Origin: UBA6912 sp963792895
GTDB lineage: Bacteria; Actinomycetota; Acidimicrobiia; Spongiisociales; UBA5794
Assembly (NCBI GenBank): GCA_963792895.1
Contig: CAWBYA010000003.1
Span: forward strand, 558,001-622,000
Length of the DNA stretch: 64,000 bases
Reading direction: 5' to 3'
Each line of letters begins with the position of its first letter. The first letter of the stretch is position 1. A program made the translations under genes and the position numbers. The notes below the pieces were generated by a model that was given only the letters and a program-made list of their open reading frames with translations, was not told the DNA's origin and did no database searches. Of the stretch, positions 55,420-64,000 are shown in pieces.

Positions 55420-57480
55420 CGTCGTGACTGGGGCGGGAGCCGACGCGGCGGGAGCGGTGGCGGCTGGAACGCGAAGCCGTCGTCGACAGCCGACCCGCCA
55501 AAGACCACCACGCCTCGACGGCTGGGGAGCTCCACGAGGAGTGGCGCCAGAGGCTCGCCAGCCTCGGTGTGGAACCCCGAGGCCTTGTCGCCAGCGTGCT
55601 CGACCGCCGGCAGCGTCGTCTCGGTATCGACGAGGGGATGGCGGCGTCGATGGTGAACGAGGCGCTTGAGGCGCTGGCGCAGCGGCAGTCGACGTGGCGG
55701 CCCGCCGAGCTGGTCCGCGAGCTCGCCACCTGTGTCCCCACCGACGTCACGGTCGACCCGGACCAGCTCGTCGGGTTTCTGCAGCGCCTCGCCGAGCACA
55801 CCGCCGTGACCCGCTGTGTCGACCTGTCCCCACCGGTTCCCGCCGGGGTGGCGGTGCGGCGGGATGGGCGACCGATCACCGAACCGGCCACCACCCGGCT
55901 GCTCACTACCCAAGCCATCCTCGACCAAGAAGAACAAGTGATGGAATGGGCACAACGCCGCTACCCCGCCGATCGCGTCGACGCCAGAAGGCCCGTCCCC
56001 GTGCCCGTCGGTCTGAGTGTCGGGCAGGGGGAGGTGTGTGCGGCGGTGGCCGGGTCGGCACCGTTGGAATTGATCGTGGGTCCGGCCGGTACCGGGAAGA
56101 CCACCGCCCTCACCCCCGCCGTCACCGCCATCAAGCGTCAGGGCCGCACCGTGTTCGGCGTCGCCCCCACTGCCGCCGCAGCCGAGGTCCTCGCTTCGGA
56201 GACCGGGATGGAGGCGGACACGGTGGACAAGTTCCTCTACGAACACACCGACCCGACCGGCCACCCGACGAGCGATACGGGTTGGGGGTGGGGGCGACGG
56301 TGATCGTCGACGAGGCCGGCACCCTCTCCACCCCCAACCTCGCCGAGTTGGCCCGTCTCGCCGACCACCACCAATGGCGCATGGTCATGGTGGGGGACCC
56401 GCGGCAGTTCTCCGCCGTGGGTAGGGGTGGCATGTTCAGCCACCTCACCACCACCTGCGGCGCCATCGAACTCGACCAGGTCCATCGCTTCGAGAGCCGC
56501 TGGGAGCGGGCAGGCGTCGCTGCGGCTCCGCACCGGCGACCCGTCGGTGCTGGTCGAGTACGACCGCAGGGGACGTCTCCACGACGGCACCGCCACCGAC
56601 ATGGAGCGTCGAGCTGCTGGAGGCGTGGCGGCAGGCCAGGGCACGGGGCGAGTCGGTGGCGGTGATGGCCAACCGCACCGCCACCGTCACCCACCTCAAC
56701 CAGCTCGCCCAATCGACGCTCGCATCCGAGACGGGGAACTCGACCCGGACGGACCCGACCTCACCGTCGGCGACTAGCAGCGGTGTTGGTGGGGGATGAG
56801 GTGGTGACCCGTCACAACCAGCGCCGGTTACGCACCGACCGGGGGGTGATGGTCAAGAACCGCGACCACTTCACCATCACCGCCATCCACGACGACCGGA
56901 GTGTCACCGTCACCGGACGGAGCGGCACGGTGCGTCTCCCCGCCGGGTACGTCGCTGAGCATGTGGAGTTGGGGTATGCCCAGACCAGTCACGCCACCCA
57001 AGGCCGCACCGTCGACACCGCCCTCCTCTCGTCGATGCTCCCACCGACACCCGCGGCGTCTACACCCCCATGACCCGAGGACGGCTGGCCAATCACGCCT
57101 ACGTCGTCACCGACGGCAACCAGACCGCCGTCGACGTGCTCACCCAGAGCCTGGCGCGGGACTGGATCGACCACCCCGCCTCCGCCCACATACAACAGCT
57201 CGACGACCGACCCGTCGGCGGCGCCGGTGTGGTCGTCGCTGCAGACGGCCCGGCTCGGCAGCACCCAGCAGCCGTCGCCACGCGCACGAGACAGGAAGCC
57301 CAGCCCCGCCGAGCCTGGACCCGTCGGCCAGCCAGAGCACGAGCGGCGCGTGTGGCGGCGGCTCGCCGAGATCCAACACCGAGCAGCCCAACAGCGCACC
57401 GCCGAACGGACCGTCGGTCGAGACACCCCCGGTCTCGAACGCTGATCACCGCTCCGTCGCCGCTCGCCATATCGATGCGG
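55420..57480 (+). pseudogene. Decayed conjugative relaxase-helicase (TraA/TrwC-like)
   Basis: Remains of a MobF-type protein. The relaxase domain is missing except for its end (EREAVVDSRPAKDHH). The helicase domain is recognisable in several frames: GPAGTGKTTALTP (Walker A) near 56080, VIVDEAGTLSTPNLAEL (Walker B) near 56298, MVGDPRQFSAVGRGGMF near 56388, a region ending SVAVMANRTATVTHLNQLA, and YAQTSHATQGRTVDTALLS near 56976. At least five frame changes separate them, so it cannot be functional. It lies just after tRNA-Met, a likely former integration site, and before an ISL3 element. Confidence 0.85.
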
Positions 57481-57513
57481 TAGTGGGGAATGCCGGATCT
57501 GCTCGGAACGCAG

Positions 57514-58947
57514 TGCCCGATATTGGACTCTCCTGCTGGATCCGTGGGTCAGGTTCGGCCTGGGAGGAGGGGTGGGTGGCTGCCGAGTGCGAGCAGGGCG
57601 AGGGCGATGAGGGGTTCGGGTCCGTGGAAGCCGAAGGCGACGCGGGTGAGGAGTCGGATCTTGGTGTTGGTGGACGCGATGAGGCCGTTGGAGACGCCGG
57701 AGTCGAGTGCGTGGTCGATCGCTCGACGGTGTTTGGTGATCTTGCGGGCGAGCTCGACGTAGGACTGCATGCGTGACCGCCGCGCCCATGACAGCCATCG
57801 ATCGAGAGCGTGCTTGCCGGCGTCGCCCTTGACCGCGAACACGAAGCGCAGTCCTTCTTTGAGCAGGTAGGCCCGGTGGAGACGGGGATCGGTCTTGGCG
57901 ATCCAGTCGAGCTGGGCACGTTGCTTGTCGGTGAGATCTTCGGGGTTCTTCCAGAGCGCGTAGCGAGCCCTGGCGATCCCGAGCGAGGTGCCCATCGCCT
58001 TGCCTCGCCGGTAGGGGCTGGTGGTCGGGTTGCGTCGACCCGACGCCTGGTTCCAGGCCCGGCGACGTTCGACGTCGAGTGCTTCGATGCCCCACGCGAC
58101 CACGTGGAACGGATCCGCGCAGCGCACCGCGTTCGGGGCTCGCTTCGCGACGATACGGGCGATCCAGTCGGCCATGTCCGCTGAAACGTGGGTCAGCAGG
58201 GCGGCGCGTTCGTCGCCGAGCTCATCGAAGAACATCTCCAACGCAGCATCGTTGCGGCCCGGGCCGGCCCACACCAGATGCCCGGTGTCGTGATCGACCA
58301 CGACGATCAGGTAGCGATGGCCACGCTTGTAGGAGATCTCGTCGACCCCGATCCGACGCAACCCGTCGAGGCGATCGATGTGCTGTTCGACGTCGTCGTT
58401 GACCCGGGCGACGATCGCTCCGACGGTGCGCCACGCCACCCGCAGCAACTGACACGTCGCCGACTTCGAGGTGCGCACGGCGAGCCATGCCGCCATCGCG
58501 TCGAAGTCACGGGTGTGACCGACACCGTGACGCGCCCACGGCACTGCCGCCACCGTGGGACCATGGGTGCGGCAACGGACCCGTGGTGCGTCGGCTTCGA
58601 TGAACACCTTCGTCGTGCCGGCGTCCAACGCCCGCCAACGCCGCCGCCCATCACCGTGGTCATAGCGTGGCGCGCGTCGTTGGCAGCGTCCGCACCGGCT
58701 GCGGGCCTTCGCGTTCGGCCGAACCGACACGATGATCGACCCATCCGCGTCGTCGACACGGACCCCTTCCACGACCGTGCGCGCCAATCCGCACGCGTTC
58801 TCCCATACCTTGGTATTCAGCACCCCGTCTGCCTTCCTGCTGGTCTCGAGCCTTCGACAGCGCGAAACCTAGGAATCAGGCGGGGTGCACCCGCGGATGG
58901 GCCATCAACTCACCCACGGATCGGGCAGAAGAGTCCCATATCGGGCA
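57514..58947 (-). mobile_element. ISL3-family insertion sequence
   Basis: 1434 bp with inverted ends TGCCCGATATTGGACTCTCC and (inward) TGCCCGATATGGGACTCTTC, continuing ..ATCCGTGGGT. No clear 8-bp target duplication is visible at these borders, so the ends may be off by a few bases or one flank has changed. Confidence 0.85.
57549..58823 (-). CDS. ISL3-family transposase
   Basis: Protein of 424 residues, a full family length. An N-terminal zinc-ribbon has RCGRCQRRAPRYD near 43-55, followed by a helix-turn-helix and the DDE transposase_ISL3 core with RIGVDEISYKRGHRYLIVVVD near 166 and FHVVAWGIEALD near 247, and the final Glu-bearing region SNGLIASTNTKIRL. It appears intact. Confidence 0.92.
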   Translation of the reverse strand: MLNTKVWENACGLARTVVEGVRVDDADGSIIVSVRPNAKARSRCGRCQRRAPRYDHGDGRRRWRALDAGTTKVFIEADAPRVRCRTHGPTVAAVPWARHGVGHTRDFDAMAAWLAVRTSKSATCQLLRVAWRTVGAIVARVNDDVEQHIDRLDGLRRIGVDEISYKRGHRYLIVVVDHDTGHLVWAGPGRNDAALEMFFDELGDERAALLTHVSADMADWIARIVAKRAPNAVRCADPFHVVAWGIEALDVERRRAWNQASGRRNPTTSPYRRGKAMGTSLGIARARYALWKNPEDLTDKQRAQLDWIAKTDPRLHRAYLLKEGLRFVFAVKGDAGKHALDRWLSWARRSRMQSYVELARKITKHRRAIDHALDSGVSNGLIASTNTKIRLLTRVAFGFHGPEPLIALALLALGSHPPLLPGRT

Positions 58948-59171
58948 GCGGCGTGCGTGATCTGGGCGGCGGTCCGGGCTCCCCGTGTTGTTGGTACAAC
59001 GTGGGCGCTGTCGTTCCTATTCACTGACGAAGGAGCAGCCTGCCGAGTCGTGGCAGCCCGATCGGCTCCACACAGGCACAGTTCACTTCGATCTCGAAAC
59101 CGGCGCTCGCGGCGCCGATCCGCCGGTAGGCGCTCCGAGCGCGACGCACCACTCGTGCGCGACCTCCTCGC
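58948..59171. other. Intergenic region, no gene seen
   Basis: 225 bases between the ISL3 end and the desulfurase stop, with no supported gene. Confidence 0.4.
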
Positions 59172-60593
59172 CTACGACCTCGGGGACCGACCCGGGGAAG
59201 CTACGTCGCGGCGAGTGGCGTGGACCACGGCGGCGCACGCACGCTCGACATCGTCGGTTGAGTTGTAGAGAGCGAAGCTGAGTCGACAACTGGCCGGCGG
59301 GTCGAGGCCGAGACTGTGGTGGGCGAGCGTTGCGCAATGACAGCCGGCCCTCGCCTCGACACCCAGCAAGTCCAGCTCGGTTGCGAGATCGAGCGGGTTC
59401 CAACCCTCGACGTTGAACGCCACGAGTGGCGAGCGCACCACGCCGATCGGTGGGCCGTAGATGGTGATGCCGGGAACGGCGGACAGCTGATCTAGGGCGC
59501 GGGCCGTCAGGCCACGAGTGTGGCGGCCGACGCGCTCCATCGACCGGCGGCCGACGTGCGCCGGGATCGGCCGTTCGTTGCGGAAGTACGGGACCTCTCC
59601 CGGGTCGGCCGTCAGGTCGAGTATCAACCGCAGCGTCTGGGCGGATTGGATCACACCGACGATGTTCGGTGTGCCTGCGGCGTACTTCCACGGGAGGTCG
59701 TTGTATTCGACGAGATCTGGGCTGACCTGACCCTCTGCGATCATGTCACCGCCGTAGAGGAACGGCAGGGAGTGGTCGAGAAGATGTTCCTTGCCGTAGA
59801 GCACGCCCACGCCGAACGGCGCCAGCAGCTTGTGGAATGAGAAGGACAGGTAGTCCACGTCCAAGGCCTGGACGTCGACGTAGGTGCTGGGAACGAGCTG
59901 GGCAGCGTCAACGAGCATCAGCGAGCGTCGTTCCCCGGTCGGTTGAAGGTATCCGCTGGCGTCGGCGATGGCACGAACGGTGCCGAGTGGTGGCTTGGTT
60001 CCCAGGAAGTTGGAAGCCCCTGTACAGCACACGAGCTTCGTTCGCTCGTCGACGAGTGACGCGAGATGGTCGAGGTCGAGAGCACCCGTGACGGGATCGA
60101 AACGGGCGAGCCGGCACTCGATGCGCCGCCCAAACCGGGGAAGGATCTCCTGGGCGAGGGCGTACCACGGCACGTAGTTGGAGTTGTGCTCGAGCATGGT
60201 CGTCACCACGTTGTCGCCGTCCCGAAACTCCGTCATCAGCGAGTACATCACGGCGTTGTGAGCTTCGGTCGTGTTCCGGTAGGTGACGATGTTCCGGCGA
60301 CTCGGAGCGTTGATCCAAGCTGCGATCGTGTCGTAGGCGAGCTCGAAGCGCAAGGTGGTCGACTGCGACGCCTGGGACTGGCCCCGATGCACGTTCTCGT
60401 ACTCACGCAGCACCTCGCGTGTCAGGTGGAGGACCGGCAGGGGCGCTTGGGTGCTGGCTGCGTTGTTGGTGACGACGCGACCGGCGTTCACGAAGTCGAA
60501 TTGGCTTCGGATCCAGTCGATGTCGAGTTCCGGCTCCAGGTCCACCGACGGTGGGTGCACCGTCTGTGGGTCGGCGATATCGGCATGGTGCAT
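59172..60593 (-). CDS. SufS-like cysteine desulfurase (class V aminotransferase fold)
   Basis: PLP enzyme of 473 residues from ATG 60593 (GAAGGA eight bases upstream). VTNNAASTQAPLPVL near 40, TRNTTEAHN-like YRNTTEAHNAVMYS near 100, HNSNYVPWY near 134 and the PLP Lys in SFSFHKLLAPFGVGVLYG near 252. The catalytic Cys lies in EARAGCHCATLAHHSLG near 421, matching the RxGxHCA of group II desulfurases. It is longer than typical SufS (about 410), mainly at the N-terminus. There are no suf or isc genes nearby; instead a LuxR-type regulator is divergent, so a role in sulfur-amino-acid catabolism is possible. Confidence 0.85.
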   Translation of the reverse strand: MHHADIADPQTVHPPSVDLEPELDIDWIRSQFDFVNAGRVVTNNAASTQAPLPVLHLTREVLREYENVHRGQSQASQSTTLRFELAYDTIAAWINAPSRRNIVTYRNTTEAHNAVMYSLMTEFRDGDNVVTTMLEHNSNYVPWYALAQEILPRFGRRIECRLARFDPVTGALDLDHLASLVDERTKLVCCTGASNFLGTKPPLGTVRAIADASGYLQPTGERRSLMLVDAAQLVPSTYVDVQALDVDYLSFSFHKLLAPFGVGVLYGKEHLLDHSLPFLYGGDMIAEGQVSPDLVEYNDLPWKYAAGTPNIVGVIQSAQTLRLILDLTADPGEVPYFRNERPIPAHVGRRSMERVGRHTRGLTARALDQLSAVPGITIYGPPIGVVRSPLVAFNVEGWNPLDLATELDLLGVEARAGCHCATLAHHSLGLDPPASCRLSFALYNSTDDVERACAAVVHATRRDVASPGRSPRS

Positions 60594-60735
60594 CTGAGAT
60601 TCCTTCGCTGTGGCTGCGGCTTGGTGGACTCCCGCCAGCATGCCTGGGCCCTCATCGATCGGCTAACGGGGAAACCCTCGAATCCCTCAATCAGAGGCAC
60701 GTTCGCGCTGGCAGACGACAACGTATGCTTTGTCA

Positions 60736-63518
60736 ATGCTGAGCTCCCCCGGCCCCGCGGTTTCCGGTGCATTCGAGATCGTTGGGCGAGAACCGGAGCA
60801 ACGTCGGATCGACGAGTTCCTGGCCGGTGTACCAAATGGCGCCCGCGCGCTCGATGCTCCGCGGGGAACCCGGCAGCGGCAAGACAACGCTGTGGAACTG
60901 GGCGATCCACCGGGCACTGCAACGGGGGTATCGCGTCGTCCGGACGCGGCCGGCTGAGGAGGAGATGGTGATCCCGCTAGCGGGTCTGACTGACCTCTTG
61001 CAGGACGAGACCGGCACCCCCGCCGTCACGGCACCCGACACGGATCAGATGTCACGAGGGCGAGCGGTCCTCGACGCGCTCCGGAGCATGGCCGGAACGG
61101 GGCCGGTCATCATCGCGGTGGACGACCTGCAATGGCTCGACGTCGTCTCGGCCCGAGCTCTGCGTTTCGGTTTGCGTCGTCTCGATGCCGAGCCCGTCGG
61201 AGTGCTCGCCTCGACTCAAGGCACCAGCGAATCCGTCGACCCAGTGTTGCCGGCGGCGACGCTGCTTCCGGGCCGTACAAGCACGATCCTGGTCGGCCCC
61301 CTGCCGTTCGAGGCGATGCGCGCCCTCCTGTCGGATACCATCACCACGATCAACCAACCGATGCTGCGCCGCATCCACGAGATGTCGGGCGGCAACCCCT
61401 TCTATGCCATCGAACTGGCCGGCTACGTCGCCGCGCACGGTGGAGGAGACCCTCGCAGTCGCGGGACGCTGCCCGAGTCGCTCGAGGCCATCGTGGGGGA
61501 GCGGCTCGCTGGCCTTCCCACGGAGCTCAAGGAGATGCTCGAGGTGGTCGCGGTCGTTGGTCGGGTTCGGCTCACCGCTCTCCAGGCGCTGCTGCCGGAC
61601 ATCGACGTCGGCGCCCAACTGGCGCTGGGACGCGCAAACCGGCTGCTCATCGTCGAGAAGGACGTGGACGTTCGCTTCTCACACGGACTGCTCGCCGCCG
61701 CCGTCTACGGTCGCATCGAGCTACCGGCTCGGCTCTCCTGGCATGCTCGGGTCGCCGAATTGGCCACCGACCCGGACCAGCGCGCCTGGCACCTTGCCAT
61801 GTCCTCCGAGACCCCCGACGAGGAGGCGGCCTCACTCATCGAGGAAGCAGCCGATCGAGCCGCAGGGCGGGGCGCACCGGTGCTCGCAGCCCAGCTCGCA
61901 GAGCACAGCCTGCGGCTGACCCCGCCGGGCATGACGGAGGTGACCCATCGCAGGGCTTTTGCCCAGATCGAGTACCTCGCCGGAGCCGGCGATGTCGGCC
62001 GGGCCTTGTCGCTGGCGGAAGAACTGATCGACACGATGCCGCCCGGTCCAGCTCGCGCCGAGGCCCGCCTGCGTGAGTGGGAGTTGGACGACGACTTCCA
62101 CCCGACGGGCAGCGAGGCCCACCTGAAGCGAGCGCTGGAGGAAGCCACCGGCGACGACCCGCTCCGGGTCCGGATCCTCTCGACCTTGGGACGTGGCCGG
62201 GAGTACGCCGGTGACCTTCCGGGCGGGATCGAGGCGTGCCGCGAGGCGCTGTCAATCGCCGAGGAGCTCGGCGACCCAGCCATCGAGATGAACGCCGCTG
62301 CGGTACTCGCCTATCTCGAGACCCGAGGCGGCGTCCCCAGGTGGGATCTGATCGACCGGGCGATGGCGCTCGAACACGACCTGCGCATGCCCGTATTGAG
62401 CCAGAGCCCAAGCGAGCTGATGGTCGGGCTGCTGCTCTGGCAAGGCGAGCTGGCGGAAGCGCGCCGGCTGCTTGAAGTCACCCGTCGCCATGCAGCCGAG
62501 GCAGGTCTGGACTGGAAGGCCGTGCAGCACGACTACGGACTCGCTCTGCTCGAGTGCATGGCCGGCAACCTGGCAGTCGCCAACGAGGCCGTGCACCGGG
62601 CAATGACGGCCGCCCAGGACGCAGAAGATCCCTGGTCGGAGCGGGCTCTCCTCTATCCGTCCGGCCTCATCGCCGCATGGCTCGGTCGCGTTGACGTGGC
62701 GCGGGCTGCAGCCGAGGAGCTGATTCGAGCTGATCACGGCCTGCGATTTGCGAATGTCAACGGCCACAAGGTGCTCGGTGTCCTGGCACTTGCCGCAGGC
62801 GAATGGAGAGAAGCCACTGCCCAGCTGGTCGCGGCGTCGGCTCTGAGCGAGGAGGCAGGCATCCGACATCCCGGCGTCGACCGGGAGCTGCCGGACGTGG
62901 TCGAGGCGGCTGCGTTTGCCGGCGACCTGGATGTGGCGGCGACCCACCTCGAGCGACTACAGCGCGAAGCGGCCACGGTCGAGGGACCCTGGCCCGATGC
63001 GGCGGCCGTGCGCGCCCGCGGGGCGCTCCTCCTCGCCCGTGGCGACGGCGACCAAGCGGCCGAGCTGCTGGAGGAGGCGATGGCGCGGTTCGACCAGCTC
63101 GGCTTTCAGCCCGACGCAGCTCGCAGTCGCCTCCTCCAGGGCCGCGCTCTGGCTCGGGCCGGCCACCGTTCTCGAGGGGCTCAGGCGCTCGCCGACGCTC
63201 ACCAACGGTTCACGAGAATCGGAGCGGTTGTCTGGCAGCAGAAGGCAGCGGATGAGCTGGAGCGCGTTGCACCAGGGCGTGTGTCGGGGACACTGACCAA
63301 GACCGAAACCGCCGTAGCGACGCTCATCGGCGAAGGCCTGCGAAATCGCGAAGATCGGCGAAGCTCTCTTCATGAGCGTCGCCACGGTCGAGGCCCACCT
63401 GACGCGCATCTACCGCAAGCTCGACATTCGGTCACGCACCGAGCTGTCGCGACTGGTCGCGGGTGGCGACCTCGCACTCTCGGACAACGCGGAAGGCGCC
63501 GCATCAGGTCAACAGTGA
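60736..63518 (+). CDS. LuxR-family ATPase regulator (LAL-type), two one-base frameshifts
   Basis: Large ATP-binding LuxR regulator of about 926 residues after correction. ATG 60736 starts VSGAFEIVGREPEQRRIDEF (ORC/AAA start). One extra base near 60862 separates PNGARAL from MLRGEPGSGKTTLWNW (Walker A); VIIAVDDLQWLD near 120 is Walker B. A long TPR-like helical region follows. Near 63352 a second extra base separates LRNRE from IGEALFMSVATVEAHLTRIY and RKLDIRSRTELSRL, the GerE helix-turn-helix. Only with both corrections is there a sensor-ATPase and DNA-binding domain in one chain. It is divergent from the desulfurase gene and precedes an amino acid permease. Confidence 0.82.
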
Positions 63519-63582
63519 TTGACGAGGTGATGTAGGGGTATCCCGCTAGCGGTCGGTGAGGCCGATCCCTACGTTGCCTCGC

Positions 63583-64000
63583 ATGACCATTACCCAGATC
63601 GAACACGGCAGCGGCGCCCACGATGCCGTTGCGGCCCAGCCCAACCCGGGCCGGGCGCTCGGCAGGCTCGACACCATCTGTTTCATGATCGCGGCGATCG
63701 TCGTGCTCGACACGCTTGGAGCCGTGGCGATGGGGGGCGTGCAGACGCTCAGCTGGTTGCTCATCGTCGGGGTACTTTTCTTCTTCCCCGTGGGCCTGGT
63801 CATCGCCGAGCTCGGGTTGACGTTCCCGGATCAGGGTGGACCCTACCAATGGGTCCGGCTGGCGTTCGGTCGCCGCGCCGGCGCCTTCGTCGCATTGTCA
63901 TACTGGAGCGAGACCACCGTCTGGGTCGGAGGTTCGCTGGCCATCACAGCGGTGGCGGTCGTGGACCACCTCATCGTCCCCGTGGCCGGGATCGGAAGAA
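63583..64000 (+). CDS. APC-family amino acid permease, N-terminal part
   Basis: The frame is open from ATG 63583 to the window end, 139 residues. It begins MTITQIEHGSGAHDAV, then LGRLDTICFMIAAIVVLDTL, a first membrane helix with the APC-type unwound centre, WLLIVGVLFFFPVGLVIAEL, GLTFPDQGGPYQWVRLAFG and further helices. FPDQGGPYQW matches the conserved loop after TM2 in amino acid permeases. It continues beyond the window. A short inverted repeat (GTAGGGGT/ATCCCTAC, 63532-63572) lies between it and the LuxR gene. Confidence 0.88.
   Translation, partial: MTITQIEHGSGAHDAVAAQPNPGRALGRLDTICFMIAAIVVLDTLGAVAMGGVQTLSWLLIVGVLFFFPVGLVIAELGLTFPDQGGPYQWVRLAFGRRAGAFVALSYWSETTVWVGGSLAITAVAVVDHLIVPVAGIGR

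Noticed and set aside
57514..58947. 8-bp target duplication for the ISL3 element
   Set aside because: Flanks GAACGCAG and GCGGCGTG do not match at the borders seen.

Overview
The window is high-GC actinobacterial DNA. The uninterrupted order PhoH - HDIG phosphodiesterase - YbeY - CNNM/CBS - Era, then RecO - UppS - GlyRS and DnaG - primary sigma, together with long Thr-rich linkers and YtxH-like and Lrp-like neighbours, suggests a member of the Acidimicrobiia or a close relative. That placement is inferred from gene content only.

Layout. (1) 1-6631 is the end of rsmE followed by a tightly overlapping housekeeping operon ending in era. (2) 6632-13304 separates era from recO. It holds three related structured units, each with a conserved 5' box, a hairpin and a long GC hairpin (the first two with a CU-rich loop). 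Two tandem giant genes follow that fuse an ECF sigma factor, a zinc-finger anti-sigma-like segment, one membrane helix and a large ectodomain of tandem Ig/cadherin-like repeats. (3) 13344-22386 returns to conserved genes (pterin dehydratase, recO, uppS, glyS, an Lrp regulator, dnaG, rpoD) and ends in tRNA-Asn. (4) About 22387-37026 is a genomic island integrated in tRNA-Asn. Both att copies are visible. It carries a frameshifted tyrosine recombinase, an iteron-like array, a SEC-C protein, a methyltransferase-like protein, a class III nucleotide cyclase, a TetR/hydrolase pair, a lipoprotein gene hit by an IS481 element, a broken IS110 element and a DUF433/DUF5615 toxin-antitoxin pair. An IS1182-like element sits exactly in the loop of the terminator hairpin at the right att site. 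(5) 37080-48621 is a cell-surface region: a membrane protein, two unrelated-looking sulfotransferases, two SGNH-like paralogues (one fused to a lipoyl-type domain without its lysine) and a very large secreted protein of SdrD-B-like, FG-GAP and UnbV repeats. (6) 48649-55293 holds trmL, a thioesterase, an aldehyde dehydrogenase, an ArsR-type regulator with two overlapping tiny genes, a secreted 5'-nucleotidase and tRNA-Met. (7) 55294-58947 is a second mobile remnant: a decayed relaxase-helicase gene and an ISL3 element. (8) 59172-64000 has a SufS-like cysteine desulfurase, a large LuxR-type ATPase regulator and the start of an APC permease.

How parts fit together. The two sigma fusions have nearly identical cytoplasmic halves but different ectodomains, so they may feed different surface signals into the same promoter set. 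The conserved GTAAGGAAC / GTCTCA boxes before the three hairpin units are plausible, unproven targets. Sulfotransferases and SGNH-like proteins beside a giant surface protein suggest surface glycan modification. A recurring pattern is the isolated single-base insertion: the first sigma fusion, integrase, lipoprotein, IS110 transposase, giant surface protein and LuxR regulator are each out of frame by +1. Either these genes are decaying or the assembly has insertion errors; this should be kept in mind wherever a gene is called broken.
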